A DNA stretch of 64,000 nucleotides. Origin: Geminicoccaceae bacterium (GTDB taxonomy: Bacteria > Pseudomonadota > Alphaproteobacteria > Geminicoccales > Geminicoccaceae). The position numbers were made by a program, and so were the translations under genes. Shown here piece after piece: positions 43,119 through 52,916 of this stretch. The stretch is taken from the NCBI GenBank assembly GCA_020638465.1, contig JACKIM010000002.1, forward strand, positions 1,364,001 through 1,428,000, in the 5' to 3' direction. Each line of letters opens with the position of its first letter. Position 1 is the first letter of the stretch. The notes under the pieces were generated by a model. That model searched no databases, was not told the DNA's origin, and worked only from the letters and a program-made list of their open reading frames with translations.

Positions 43119-45407
43119 TTGGTTGAACTGAAAGGGGACAAACTCTCGGTGCTTTCCGGCCTGAAGCTGAGCGAACCCACGATATGGGACCATATCCGGC
43201 GCTTCGATCTGGAGCGGCGTCTGGCGCTCATCCTGAGCGTACTGGCGGTGGCATCAGGCATTGCCACCTATGTGCTGATCACGGGAACCCCGCCGTTCGG
43301 TTCCAGCATCCGCACCGTCATAGCGCTGCTCAATGTCGATCTCGTTCTCCTGCTGCTGCTGGGCGTCGTGGTCGGCCGACGGCTGGTCAAGCTGGTGCTC
43401 GAGCGGCGCAAGGGTATCGCCGGCTCGAAACTGCACACCCGGCTGGTCGGCCTGTTCGCCGTCGTCGCGGTGGCACCCTCCATCGTCGTTTCGGTGTTCT
43501 CGGTCGTCTTCCTGAGTTCGGGCCTGGAGGCATGGTTCAGCGACCGCATCCGCACCGCACTGGACAACTCCCTCAACGTCGCCGAAGCCTATCTCAACGA
43601 ACACAAGGAGGTGATCCGCGCGGACGCGCTGGCCATGGCCGCTGACCTCAACCGCGAAGGCGCGCTGCTCATCCAGAATGCCGACCGGCTGCAACGCATG
43701 GTCGACGATCAGGCGCAGATCCGCGCTCTTTCCGAAGCCGTGGTATTCGATAGCCTGGGGAATATCCTCGCACGCAGCGGGTTGAGCCTCAGCTTCGACA
43801 TGAGCCAGATTCCCATCGGGGCGCTGGAGACCGCCACCGGCGGGAACGTCGCGGTCATCACCGGCGACAGCGACGACCGCGTGCGCGCGCTCGTCCGGCT
43901 GGACGGTTTCGTCGATGCCTATCTGTTCGTCGGCCGCTTTGTCGACGCCGAGGTCCTGACCTTCATGCAGCGGACCCAGACGGTCGCCCACGAATATGAG
44001 CAGATGCAGAGCGAGCGCTGGGAAATCCAGCTCACCTCCGCCCTGCTGTTCGGGATCGTCGCCCTGCTGCTGCTGCTGGCATCGGTATGGTTCGGCCTCA
44101 GTCTCGCCGACCGGCTGGTCTGGCCCATCAGCCAGTTGATATCGGCGGCTGACCGGGTTCGCAGCGGCGACCTCCTCGCCCGGGTCCCCGAGGGTGATGC
44201 CGACGACGAGATCGCGGTCCTCAGTCGCGGATTCAACCGCATGACCAGCCAGTTGTCGAGCCAGCGACGGGAACTGGTCGAGGCCAACCAGCAACTCGAC
44301 GAGCGCCGCCGTTTCACCGAAGCGGTGCTGGCGGGCCTGACGGCGGGCGTCATCGGCCTTGATGCCGACCGCCGCATTCTGCTGCCCAACCGTTCCGCCG
44401 CCGAGTTCTTCGAGCGAGACTCCTTCGAACTGGAAAACCTGCCGATGGAGGATGTTCTCCCGGAGGTCGCGCCATTGTTCGAGAAACTGCATTCCGCCTC
44501 GCAGAATTCGGTGTCGCAGCACCTGGAAGTCCGGCATGACGATCAGACGTTTACCCTGCTGGTCCGCCTGTCCGCCCAGACCAGCGCGGGCGAGATCACG
44601 GGCTATGTGCTCACTTTCGACGACATCACGGCCCTTCTCAGCGCGCAGCGCCAGGCAGCATGGTCGGAAGTCGCCCGACGGATCGCCCATGAGATCAAGA
44701 ACCCCCTGACCCCCATTCGACTGTCCGCCGAACGACTCAACCGCAAGTACAAAGCCCAGGTGGCATCGGAGGATCGGGAGAGCTTTGCCGGCTCGATCGA
44801 CACCATCGTCAAGCAGGTGGATGCGATAGGCCGGTTGATCAGCGAGTTTTCCGCCTTTGCGAGAATGCCGACAGCCGTCATGCATGACGAGAAGATCAGG
44901 GATCTTGCCCGCTCAGCAGTCTTGCTCCAGCGGTCGGCATGGCCGAAAATCACGTTTGAGTTGCAGGACGAACTGCCACAGGATACGACACTGAACTGCG
45001 ACGGCGAAAAGATCAGTCAGGCCTTGACCAATCTCCTGCTGAACGCGATTCAGGCCATCGGAGAGCGAAACGCAGATGACGGCCCCGCCATTGTCATCAC
45101 CCGGTTGTGCAGCCGCATGGACGGTCTCGTGGTGGAAGTCGAGGACAGCGGACCCGGCTTGCCGCCCGCGGATCGTCACAGAATCCTGGAACCCTACGTG
45201 ACAACCAAGGCGAAAGGAACCGGCTTGGGACTTGCCATCGTCAACAAGATCATGGAGGAACATGATGGAAGGATCGAGCTTGACGCCGGCAATCTCGGCG
45301 GTGCCCTGGTGCGGCTGGTCTTTCCCAAACAAAGGCTGCGCCTGAGCTCGTCAGACTTTGATGATCGCGACAGCGGTCGAGCATTGCGGTTTGCATCGGA
45401 CCCATGA
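43119..45407 (+). CDS. ntrY: Membrane sensor kinase NtrY
   Basis: Membrane histidine kinase of 762 residues. Three N-terminal helices (LALILSVLAVASGIATY; NVDLVLLLLLGVVVG; VGLFAVVAVAPSIVVSV), a periplasmic region, a fourth helix (LLFGIVALLLLLASVWFGL), HAMP, PAS, H-box (VARRIAHEIKNPLTPIRLSAERL, partly quoted: RRIAHEIKNPLTPIRL) and ATPase domain (KGTGLGLAIVNKI) occur in this order. In relatives NtrYX senses nitrogen, oxygen or redox state. The TTG at 43119 is the first possible start; GTG 43149 is an alternative. Overlaps ntrX by four bases. Confidence 0.95.
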   Translation: MVELKGDKLSVLSGLKLSEPTIWDHIRRFDLERRLALILSVLAVASGIATYVLITGTPPFGSSIRTVIALLNVDLVLLLLLGVVVGRRLVKLVLERRKGIAGSKLHTRLVGLFAVVAVAPSIVVSVFSVVFLSSGLEAWFSDRIRTALDNSLNVAEAYLNEHKEVIRADALAMAADLNREGALLIQNADRLQRMVDDQAQIRALSEAVVFDSLGNILARSGLSLSFDMSQIPIGALETATGGNVAVITGDSDDRVRALVRLDGFVDAYLFVGRFVDAEVLTFMQRTQTVAHEYEQMQSERWEIQLTSALLFGIVALLLLLASVWFGLSLADRLVWPISQLISAADRVRSGDLLARVPEGDADDEIAVLSRGFNRMTSQLSSQRRELVEANQQLDERRRFTEAVLAGLTAGVIGLDADRRILLPNRSAAEFFERDSFELENLPMEDVLPEVAPLFEKLHSASQNSVSQHLEVRHDDQTFTLLVRLSAQTSAGEITGYVLTFDDITALLSAQRQAAWSEVARRIAHEIKNPLTPIRLSAERLNRKYKAQVASEDRESFAGSIDTIVKQVDAIGRLISEFSAFARMPTAVMHDEKIRDLARSAVLLQRSAWPKITFELQDELPQDTTLNCDGEKISQALTNLLLNAIQAIGERNADDGPAIVITRLCSRMDGLVVEVEDSGPGLPPADRHRILEPYVTTKAKGTGLGLAIVNKIMEEHDGRIELDAGNLGGALVRLVFPKQRLRLSSSDFDDRDSGRALRFASDP

Positions 45408-46789
45408 TGAAAAAAGATATCCTGATCGTTGATGACGAAGTGGCCATCCGCGAGGTGGTATCCGCCATCCTCGAAGATGAGGGCTATGTTGCACGGCAGG
45501 CAGCCAACAGCGACGAGGCCATCCAGGAGATCGCAAAGCGGCCTCCGGCACTGGTCCTCCTCGATATCTGGCTCGAAGGCAGCCATCTTGACGGCGTGCA
45601 GATCCTCGAAATCGTCAAGAATCGCTTCCCCGAGGTTCCGGCCATCATGTTCAGCGGGCATGGCACCATCGAGATGGCCGTCGACGCCATCAGGAAGGGC
45701 GCCTACGACTTCATCGAGAAGCCGTTCAAGTCGGACCGGCTGCTGGTGGCCGCCGAGCGGGCCATCGAGGCCACGCGCCTCCGACGCGAGAACGAGGATC
45801 TGAAGCGCAAGGCACCCAAGCCCCAACTGATCGGTTCGTCGCCGGTCATCGGCAAGGTCCGCCAGGCCATCGAACGGGTCGCCCCGACCAACAGCCGCAT
45901 TCTCATCAGCGGCCCGCCGGGCTCCGGCAAGGAAGTCGCCGCCCACCTCATCCATCAGTGCTCGCGGCGGGCCGAGGGTCCGTTCGTGGTGCTGAACACC
46001 GCCGTGCTCGCAGCGGATCGGATGGACGTCGAATTGTTCGGTTGCGAGCCGGGCTTTCTCGGCCCCGACCAGCCACCGGTGGTCGGCATGATGGAAAGGG
46101 CCGACGGCGGCACGCTGGTGCTCGACGAAGTCGCCGACATGCCACTGGACACCCAGGGCAAGATCCTGCGCGCATTGCAGGATCGCGGCTTCGTGCGGCC
46201 GGGCGGCGATCGCCAGCGGGAAGTCGATGTCCGCATCATCACCACCACCAATCGTGACCTTACGGCCGAGATGGCTGCCGGACGTTTCCGCGAGGACCTG
46301 TACTACCGGCTCAATGTCGTGCCGCTGCCCATGCCGCCGCTTGCCGAGCACCGTATCGACATTCCCGAACTGGTGGCCTTCTTCATGGAAGAAGCAGCCC
46401 GTGAGGCGGGCCTGACGCCGCGCAAGATCGATGACGATGCCATGGCGGTCCTGCAAACCGCCGACTGGCCGGGCGATGTCCGCCAGTTGCGCAACGCGGT
46501 CGAGTGGATGCTGATCATGGCGCCCGACAACGACAGCGGCATGATCGGCATCAAGGGGTTGCCGCCCGAGCTGACCGACAGCGCAGCAAGGCAGATGGAC
46601 CCGCGCGCCAACGGCCAGCTCGTATCGATGCCGTTGCGCGAGGCCCGCGAGCATTTCGAACGCGCCTATCTGCAGTCGCAGCTTCAGCGTTTCGGTGGCA
46701 ACATTTCCAGGACAGCGAACTTCGTCGGCATGGAACGTTCGGCACTGCACCGGAAACTCAAGACCCTGGGACTGCACAGCGACGACTGA
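45404..46789 (+). CDS. ntrX: Response regulator NtrX
   Basis: NtrC-family response regulator of 461 residues, partner of NtrY. Receiver Asp54 is in VLLDIWLEGS. The AAA+ domain has Walker A GPPGSGKE and Walker B GTLVLDEVAD. The GAFTGA loop needed to contact sigma-54 is absent: the region reads LFGCEPGFLGPDQPPVVG. It therefore probably does not activate sigma-54 promoters and may act as a conventional regulator, as suggested for other alphaproteobacterial NtrX. A Fis-type HTH is at the C-terminus (ISRTANFVGMERSALHRKLK). Confidence 0.95.
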   Translation: MMKKDILIVDDEVAIREVVSAILEDEGYVARQAANSDEAIQEIAKRPPALVLLDIWLEGSHLDGVQILEIVKNRFPEVPAIMFSGHGTIEMAVDAIRKGAYDFIEKPFKSDRLLVAAERAIEATRLRRENEDLKRKAPKPQLIGSSPVIGKVRQAIERVAPTNSRILISGPPGSGKEVAAHLIHQCSRRAEGPFVVLNTAVLAADRMDVELFGCEPGFLGPDQPPVVGMMERADGGTLVLDEVADMPLDTQGKILRALQDRGFVRPGGDRQREVDVRIITTTNRDLTAEMAAGRFREDLYYRLNVVPLPMPPLAEHRIDIPELVAFFMEEAAREAGLTPRKIDDDAMAVLQTADWPGDVRQLRNAVEWMLIMAPDNDSGMIGIKGLPPELTDSAARQMDPRANGQLVSMPLREAREHFERAYLQSQLQRFGGNISRTANFVGMERSALHRKLKTLGLHSDD

Positions 46790-46816
46790 ACCACAGCACA
46801 ACGACTGACAAAAATC

Positions 46817-48190
46817 ATGAAGGTGATCGTTGCCGGGGCCGGCCTCGTAGGTTCGAATATCGCGCGTTACCTTGCCGCTGCCGGCAACGATGTCACGCTC
46901 ATCGATCAGCGCGGAGAGCTTGTCCGCAAGCTTGAGGACAATCTCGACATCCAGGCGATGATCGGCCATGCGGCCCATCCGGAAAGCCTGATGAAGGCCG
47001 GTGCGGCCGACGCCGACATGCTGATCGCGGTGACCCAGGTGGACGAGGTCAACATGGTGGCCTGCCAGGTTGCCCATTCGCTGTTCAACGTCCCGACCAA
47101 GATCGCCCGCGTCCGGCAGCAGGCCTATCTGACGGAAAACTGGGGTACGCTGTTCGACCGCGACCACATCCCCATCGATTTCGTCATTTCGCCCGAGGTC
47201 GAGGTTGCCCATGCCATCGCCCGGCGGCTGGAAATTCCCGGTGCATTGACCGTGGTTTCGTTCCTCGACCAGCGCATCCGTCTCCTCGGCTTCCGTTGTA
47301 CCGGCGAGACGCCGGTCGTCCACACTCCGCTTCGTCAGCTTTCCTACCTCTTCCCCGACCTGCATCTCGTCTGTGTCGGCATCGTCCGCGGTGGCAAGTT
47401 CTTCGTGCCGGGTGGCGATGACCAGATGCTGCCCGATGACGATGTTCTCGTGGTGGTGGAAAATGCCCATCTTGACCGTACCCTGTCGGCCTTCGGCATC
47501 GAGGACCAGATGGGCGAGCGCATCATCATCGTCGGCGGCGGCAATGTCGGCCTGTTCCTCGCGCAGGAGCTTGAAGAGCGCTATCCGCATCTCTCGCTCA
47601 AGCTGATCGAGTTCAACCAGGCCCGGGCCACGCTCGTTGCCGAGCAGCTCACGCGCACCGTGGTGCTTTGCGGCGACGCACGGGAAAGGGACCTGCTCGA
47701 GGAGGCGAATGTCCGCGCCTCTCATTCCATCGTGACCGTCACCAATGATGACGAGGTCAACATCATCGCCGGACTGCTGGCCAGACGGCTGGGCTGCTCC
47801 CGCAGTCTGGCACTGGTGAACAACAGCAATTACAATATCCTGATGGACACCATAGGCATCGACGTCGCCATCAATCCGCGCGAAATCACGGTTTCCAGCG
47901 TGCTTCAGCACGTCAAGCGCGGCCGCCTGGGCTCCGTGCACACCATTCGCGACGGCGAGGCCGAGATCTTCGAGGCGGAGGCGCTGGAGACGTCCCAGAT
48001 CGTCGACAAGCCCCTGCGGTCGCTGCGACTGAGCGGCGTGATCATCGGCGCCATCGTTCGCGACGGCAAGATGATCACGCCGCGCGGCGATACGGTCGTC
48101 CAGGCCCACGACCGACTGGTCGTGCTGGCGCGCAGCGACATGTCGAAGAAAGTGGAGCAGCTGTTCGCCGTCCGCCCGGACTATTTCTAG
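46817..48190 (+). CDS. trkA: Trk potassium uptake regulatory protein TrkA
   Basis: Cytoplasmic NAD(H)-binding regulator of Trk/Ktr potassium channels, 457 residues. It has two RCK_N Rossmann domains (MKVIVAGAGLVGSNIARYL at residue 1 and RIIIVGGGNVGLFLAQELE near residue 234), each followed by an RCK_C domain. This tandem layout is that of full-length TrkA. Position directly after ntrYX is conserved in many Alphaproteobacteria. No membrane subunit (TrkH) is in the window. Confidence 0.96.
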   Translation: MKVIVAGAGLVGSNIARYLAAAGNDVTLIDQRGELVRKLEDNLDIQAMIGHAAHPESLMKAGAADADMLIAVTQVDEVNMVACQVAHSLFNVPTKIARVRQQAYLTENWGTLFDRDHIPIDFVISPEVEVAHAIARRLEIPGALTVVSFLDQRIRLLGFRCTGETPVVHTPLRQLSYLFPDLHLVCVGIVRGGKFFVPGGDDQMLPDDDVLVVVENAHLDRTLSAFGIEDQMGERIIIVGGGNVGLFLAQELEERYPHLSLKLIEFNQARATLVAEQLTRTVVLCGDARERDLLEEANVRASHSIVTVTNDDEVNIIAGLLARRLGCSRSLALVNNSNYNILMDTIGIDVAINPREITVSSVLQHVKRGRLGSVHTIRDGEAEIFEAEALETSQIVDKPLRSLRLSGVIIGAIVRDGKMITPRGDTVVQAHDRLVVLARSDMSKKVEQLFAVRPDYF

Positions 48191-48224
48191 AAAACACGGA
48201 TCGGCCATGGGGAAATAAGGAAAA

Positions 48225-49100
48225 ATGTCGCGCATTGCCTATGTCAATGGCCGCTACGTGCCCATCGCGACGCCGGCTGTCGCCATCGAGGACCGGGGCT
48301 ACCAGTTCGCCGATGGCGTCTATGAGGTGATCAGGGTCGTCGAGGGCACCATCGGCGCGCTGGACCGCCATCTCGACCGCCTGGAACGTTCGCTCTCCGA
48401 ACTCTCGATTCGCCCGCCCATGAGCCGGGCCGCCCTTGCCGCCGTGATCCGTGAGACCCTGCGCCGCAACCGCCTGCACCGGGCCATCGTCTACATCCAG
48501 ATCTCCCGCGGCATAGCCCCGCGCAACCACCTGCCCCCGGCCTCCGGGCGCGCCAGCCTCGTCGTCACCGTCCGCCGGGCCCCCTTCCCCGACCGAAGGC
48601 AGCACGACGAGGGTTGCCGGGTCATCAGCCTGCCGGACGAGCGCTGGAAGCGCTGCGATATCAAGTCCATTGGCCTCCTGCCCAATCTGCTGGCCAGGCA
48701 GAAGGCCCGGGAAGCCGGCGCCCGTGAGGCGTGGATGCTGGATGACGACGGCCGGATCACCGAAGGGACATCCTCGAATGCCTACATCATCGATCGCGAC
48801 GGCAGGCTGGTCACGCGACCGCTTGGACCGCGGATCCTGGGCGGAATCACCCGTTCGCTGCTGCTCGAACTGGCAAGGAAGGCCGGCATCGAGGTGATCG
48901 AGCGGCCGTTCACGCTGGAGGAGGCGAGAACCGCCCGCGAGGCCTTCCTCACCAGCACCACATCCCTGGTCCTGCCGGTGGTCCAGATCGACGATTGCAC
49001 GATTGCCAACGGTATGCCCGGAACACTGACGAGGCGACTTCAGGAGGCTTTTGAAACGAATCAGGGACTGGACGTGCTGTATGAACGACAAAAGCCCTGA
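48225..49100 (+). CDS. dat: Class IV aminotransferase, D-alanine transaminase-like
   Basis: PLP-dependent class IV transaminase of 291 residues, most like D-amino-acid aminotransferase. The N-terminus YVNGRYVPIATPAVAIEDRG and GYQFADGVYEVIRV are characteristic. The PLP-binding Lys is in RCDIKSIGLLPN, followed by EGTSSNAYII and the phosphate-binding GGITRSLLLEL. AAGGAA precedes the ATG. The gene lies between trkA and hfq, a common location. D-alanine/D-glutamate supply for peptidoglycan is the family role; branched-chain specificity is less likely but not excluded. Confidence 0.88.
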   Translation: MSRIAYVNGRYVPIATPAVAIEDRGYQFADGVYEVIRVVEGTIGALDRHLDRLERSLSELSIRPPMSRAALAAVIRETLRRNRLHRAIVYIQISRGIAPRNHLPPASGRASLVVTVRRAPFPDRRQHDEGCRVISLPDERWKRCDIKSIGLLPNLLARQKAREAGAREAWMLDDDGRITEGTSSNAYIIDRDGRLVTRPLGPRILGGITRSLLLELARKAGIEVIERPFTLEEARTAREAFLTSTTSLVLPVVQIDDCTIANGMPGTLTRRLQEAFETNQGLDVLYERQKP

Positions 49101-49286
49101 TTCCGCGACCTCCGGTCGGATGTCTCTTGCGATTCTCGCCCGCAGGGATTAGCAGCGCTGGTGCATACTACGGATTGACTGGACCGGCACACGCTCTACG
49201 TTAGTCCAAGGATACACCTGATCAGAGCCTCAACCGTGATGTCTTGACGTCGGTTGCAAGCTGAAAACACACTAAGGATCGTACGA

Positions 49287-49580
49287 ATGGCGACCGAAAA
49301 ACAGAACTTGCAGGACGTATTCCTGAATCATGTTCGCAAGAACAAGGTGCCAGTAACCATATTCCTGATCAATGGCGTAAAGCTCCAGGGCGTTATCAGC
49401 TCATTTGACAATTTCTGTCTGCTGCTTCGTCGTGATGGCCATGTCCAGCTGGTCTACAAGCATGCCGTGTCCACCGTGATGCCGTCGGCGGCCGTTCGTC
49501 TTTATGACGCGCCGCCCGAGGAACAGCAGCAGTCCGGAGCCGGTGCAGGTGGCGGCCCGGGCTACGTGGATCGCGGGTAG
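49287..49580 (+). CDS. hfq: RNA chaperone Hfq
   Basis: Sm-like RNA chaperone of 97 residues mediating sRNA-mRNA pairing. The Sm1 motif (LQDVFLNHVRKNKVPVTIFL) and Sm2 motif (YKHAVSTVMP) are standard, with NGVKLQGVISSFDNF between. The ATG at 49287 is preceded by AAGGA and gives the normal MATEKQNLQ start. The tail is a short Gln/Gly-rich disordered end. The 186-bp upstream gap is the likely site of an hfq promoter; TTGACT-N16-TACGTT near 49175-49202 is a weak candidate. Confidence 0.97.
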   Translation: MATEKQNLQDVFLNHVRKNKVPVTIFLINGVKLQGVISSFDNFCLLLRRDGHVQLVYKHAVSTVMPSAAVRLYDAPPEEQQQSGAGAGGGPGYVDRG

Positions 49581-50910
49581 CATCCTGGGTCAGGTCCAGG
49601 GGCGGGACCCCTTCCCGACAGATGAACCGAAGGCCCGTACATGGGTGGTGCATCCATCCATGTACGATGCGGACAGCTTGCGCCGCGACAGTGCTGCGCG
49701 CCTTGAAGAGGCCGTGGCACTGACCCGGGCGATCGACCTCGATGTTCGCGGTAGTGAAATCGCGCCGGTGCGTGCGCCGCGGCCGGCAACCCTGATCGGA
49801 CAGGGCAAGGTCGACCAGATCGGTCAGGTCGTGGCTGACGAGGGAATCGACCTTGTCATCGTCGATGCTGCACTGACGCCGGTACAGCAGCGCAATCTCG
49901 AACGCGCATGGACATGCAAGGTCATCGACCGTACCGGCCTCATCCTGGAGATCTTCGGCGAGCGGGCGGCAACCCGGGAAGGTGTGCTCCAGGTCGAGCT
50001 GGCTGCCCTGTCCTACCAGCGCTCGCGGCTCGTGCGCTCATGGACCCATCTCGAACGGCAACGCGGTGGCCTCGGCTTCATCGGTGGGCCGGGCGAAAGC
50101 CAGATCGAACTCGACAGAAGGCGCATCGACGAACGCATGGTCAACCTGCGCCAGGAGCTCGATGATGTAAGGCGCACCCGCGGCCTGCACCGCAACGCCC
50201 GCAAGCGCGTTCCCTATCCGGTCGTCGCCCTGGTCGGCTATACGAATGCCGGCAAGTCGACGCTGTTCAATCGTCTCACCGGCGCGGATGTCCATGCCGA
50301 GGACAAGCTTTTCGCCACGCTGGATCCGACCATGCGAACCGTCCGCCTGCCGTCCGGCAAGCAGGTGATCCTGTCGGATACGGTCGGCTTCATCACGGAC
50401 CTGCCCACAGCACTGATCGCCGCCTTTCGTGCCACGCTTGAGGAAGTTCTCGAAGCGGACCTCCTGATTCATGTTCGGGACATTACCCATGTCGAGAGCG
50501 AGGCTCAGGCACGTGATGTCGAGATGGTGCTGGATGAACTCGGCGTTGACGAAAAGTCGCGGCGGGACAACATGATCGAACTGTGGAACAAATCCGATCG
50601 ACTCGACGACAGCCAGCGTCAGGCGCTCGCGACCGAGGTGGCGCGACGTCCGGAGATCCACCTCGTCTCGGCGGTCACCGGAAGCGGCCTGAATGAGTTG
50701 CTGGGCCTGGTCGATCAGCGGCTTGCAAAAGACGACCGCGTCATCGAGGTCCACCTGAACCATGAGCAGGGTGCCATCCTGAGCTGGCTGCACCAGCAGG
50801 GCCGCGTCATCAGCCGTGATGACGGCGAAACCGGCACCACTGTCAAGGTTGCCCTTTCCGGGAGCGTCCACAGTCAGCTTGAACAAAAGCTCCGACGCGA
50901 ACTACCCTGA
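49549..50910 (+). CDS. hflX: GTPase HflX
   Basis: Ribosome-associated GTPase that splits stalled ribosomes in E. coli; about 453 residues. The N-terminal HflX domain (ATLIGQGKVDQIG; QRNLERAWTCKVIDRTGLIL in part) precedes the G domain: G1 GYTNAGKST, G3 DTVGFI, G4 NKSD. RSRLVRSWTHLERQRGG is a family signature. The start is uncertain: GTG 49549 has GGAG nine bases upstream but lies inside hfq; ATG 49504 and codons near 49645-49660 are alternatives. The hfq-hflX order is conserved. Confidence 0.93.
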   Translation: MAARATWIAGSILGQVQGRDPFPTDEPKARTWVVHPSMYDADSLRRDSAARLEEAVALTRAIDLDVRGSEIAPVRAPRPATLIGQGKVDQIGQVVADEGIDLVIVDAALTPVQQRNLERAWTCKVIDRTGLILEIFGERAATREGVLQVELAALSYQRSRLVRSWTHLERQRGGLGFIGGPGESQIELDRRRIDERMVNLRQELDDVRRTRGLHRNARKRVPYPVVALVGYTNAGKSTLFNRLTGADVHAEDKLFATLDPTMRTVRLPSGKQVILSDTVGFITDLPTALIAAFRATLEEVLEADLLIHVRDITHVESEAQARDVEMVLDELGVDEKSRRDNMIELWNKSDRLDDSQRQALATEVARRPEIHLVSAVTGSGLNELLGLVDQRLAKDDRVIEVHLNHEQGAILSWLHQQGRVISRDDGETGTTVKVALSGSVHSQLEQKLRRELP

Positions 50911-50995
50911 CACCGGTCACTCGCTGGCCATCGCTACCGTTTCCGCCGACGAGACCATCGCCCCTGGTCGGATACCCTGCCCGCTCCTCAAGGAA

Positions 50996-52000
50996 TCATG
51001 CCGCAGAGGGGCGGATGACGTGCGGTTCGAGTGCGGTGTTCCATTCGACCTGTCCCCGGTCGAACGAGATCCCCGAGTGCTTCAGAGCGAAGCCCAGCGC
51101 CTTGAGGGCATGGTCGCCAGCCATGCGTATCGCGAGGTCCGCATCGGCAATGTTCCAGTCGACGGCATTGCGCACCGCCTGGTCGAGGCGGAGTGCGGAA
51201 CCCGCCAGTACGCCGCTGCCCGGCTGCGCGACCTTGCCCGTCTCATCCAGGACGACATCCATGCCGGCGAAGCGATAGGGTCCGGGTGCGGCTGCCGCCG
51301 CGAGGACGGCATCGGTGACCAGGATGCAGCTCCCTGCCCCCTTCAGCCGGATCAGCGCCGACAGCGCTGCGGGCGACATGTGGTGGCCGTCGGCGATCAG
51401 ACAGGCATGCAGCCGGGGCTCGGCAAGCTGTGCCAGAACAGTATTTTCCAGTTTGGGTAAATGTGGCGGAAGGCCATTGCCCAGATGTGTCGAAAGTGTC
51501 GCACCCGCATCGGCTGCCATGCGGACTTCATCGTGACCTGCGGCCGAGTGACCGATGGCGACCGTCTTGCCGGCGTGAACGAGATCGGCCACGGCGCGCT
51601 GCCCGCCGCTCCGCTCGGGAGCCAGCGTCACCAGCAGTATGGGCTTGCGGATGACCGCATCGAGCCGCGCGACGAGAGCCACGTCGGGGTCGATCATCGC
51701 ACCCGGAGGATGGCAGCCGCGATACCCCGGCGCATCGTTCAGGAACGGCCCCTCCAGATGATAACCGGGGACCATCACGGGACCGAGACGGCTCCCGTGC
51801 ACGGCTGTGTCCAGTGCCCGGAACCGGTCCCCGAGTTCGGCCTCATGCGCCGTGATGAGGGTCGGCAGGCAGCCCGTGACACCTGTCGTCAACATGGCCT
51901 CGAGCGCATGATCGAGGGCCTTCGGGGTGATTGCCGGGTCGTTGAAATCGACACCTGCAAAGCCATTGACCTGCAGGTCGAAAAGCCCGCTCGTCCGCAT
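50996..52000 (-). CDS. nagA: N-acetylglucosamine-6-phosphate deacetylase, short form
   Basis: NagA removes acetate from GlcNAc-6-phosphate; this one has 334 residues. Metal and catalytic residues are present: Glu in HLEGPF, His in IGHSAAGHDE and STHLGNG, Asp in LVTDAVLAAAA. The usual ~50-residue N-terminal beta domain is missing: the protein begins MRTSGLFDLQVNGFAGVDFND, where the barrel starts, and the C-terminal beta strands also look reduced. The ATG overlaps the nagB stop by one base, so the start is fixed by context. It works with NagB to feed amino sugars into glycolysis. Confidence 0.88.
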   Translation of the reverse strand: MRTSGLFDLQVNGFAGVDFNDPAITPKALDHALEAMLTTGVTGCLPTLITAHEAELGDRFRALDTAVHGSRLGPVMVPGYHLEGPFLNDAPGYRGCHPPGAMIDPDVALVARLDAVIRKPILLVTLAPERSGGQRAVADLVHAGKTVAIGHSAAGHDEVRMAADAGATLSTHLGNGLPPHLPKLENTVLAQLAEPRLHACLIADGHHMSPAALSALIRLKGAGSCILVTDAVLAAAAAPGPYRFAGMDVVLDETGKVAQPGSGVLAGSALRLDQAVRNAVDWNIADADLAIRMAGDHALKALGFALKHSGISFDRGQVEWNTALEPHVIRPSAA

Positions 52001-52761
52001 CAGGCCGCCCCCGGCTCTGCGGGACGCCCCTTGAGCAGACCCGCCGACGCCTTGTCGAGATGCAAGCTACAACTTGCGTGACGCTGGATGATCGACGCGG
52101 GATGCAGGTTCGTCACCGGCCCATCGACCGCGTCGGCGACCGCCCGTGCCTTGCGCTCGTCGGGAACGGACAGCACCAGGTGCCGGGCCTTCATGATCTG
52201 GCGGATCGACATGGAAATCGCTTTTGCGGGAACATCTTCAAATGTCTTGAACCACCCCTCGCCCATCTGCTGGCGCCGGCAACCCTCGTCCAGTTCGACC
52301 ATGATGAAAGGTTGCTCGGTGTCGAAATCCGCCGGTGGGTCATTGAAGGCGAGATGGCAATTCTCGCCGATGCCGGCAAAGCAGACGTCGACCGTCTCCC
52401 GGGCGATGCGTGCGTTGAGCCGGTCAAGTTCGGCCCCGATGTCGTCCGCATCGCCATTCACCGCGACGAATTCGGCCAGTGGACCGACACGGCCGACGAA
52501 ACGCTCGTCGAGGTAACGGCGAAAACTTGCCGGATGTCGCACATCCAACCCGATATATTCGTCAAGATGGAAAACCGTGACCCTCGACCAGTCCACCTCG
52601 GAGTCAACGAGCGCTTCGAGCATCTCGAACTGGCTCGCGCCGGTGGCAACGATGATCGCCGCCTGCCCCTTTCCTTCCAGCGCCCGGTTGATCGCCCCGG
52701 CACCTTCGCTCGCGGCCGCCCTGCCGAGAGCAACCGCATCGTCGTGAATCCCGATCTGCAT
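52000..52761 (-). CDS. nagB: Glucosamine-6-phosphate deaminase
   Basis: Converts glucosamine-6-phosphate to fructose-6-phosphate and ammonia, 253 residues. The sugar-isomerase fold motifs are IIVATGASQFEMLEAL, FHLDEYIGL and GIGENCHLAFNDPP. The last differs from the E. coli GxGxDGHIAFNEP pattern (Asp to Asn, Glu to Asp), matching a second subfamily seen in other phyla. First gene of a nagB-nagA pair; no transporter, PTS component or regulator is next to it. Confidence 0.9.
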   Translation of the reverse strand: MQIGIHDDAVALGRAAASEGAGAINRALEGKGQAAIIVATGASQFEMLEALVDSEVDWSRVTVFHLDEYIGLDVRHPASFRRYLDERFVGRVGPLAEFVAVNGDADDIGAELDRLNARIARETVDVCFAGIGENCHLAFNDPPADFDTEQPFIMVELDEGCRRQQMGEGWFKTFEDVPAKAISMSIRQIMKARHLVLSVPDERKARAVADAVDGPVTNLHPASIIQRHASCSLHLDKASAGLLKGRPAEPGAA

Positions 52762-52916
52762 TCCGGCTCCGCCTGAAGAAATACCCTTGCCGATGAATGC
52801 AGAAATTCGGCCATGCGATCAAGGACCGACCTCGCTGCCGGCTCCTTCCCCCAGGTGGAAAGTCCTGCGGACCGAATGGAAGCGAGGTCGAGGTAACCGG
52901 GAAACCCACCTTGAAT

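Noticed and set aside
45194..48235. A long minus-strand open frame opposite ntrX and trkA
   Set aside because: NtrX and TrkA on the plus strand have complete motifs; the antisense frame has none.
49150..49210. Candidate hfq promoter TTGACT-N16-TACGTT
   Set aside because: The match is weak and the spacing short; kept only as a remark, not as a feature.
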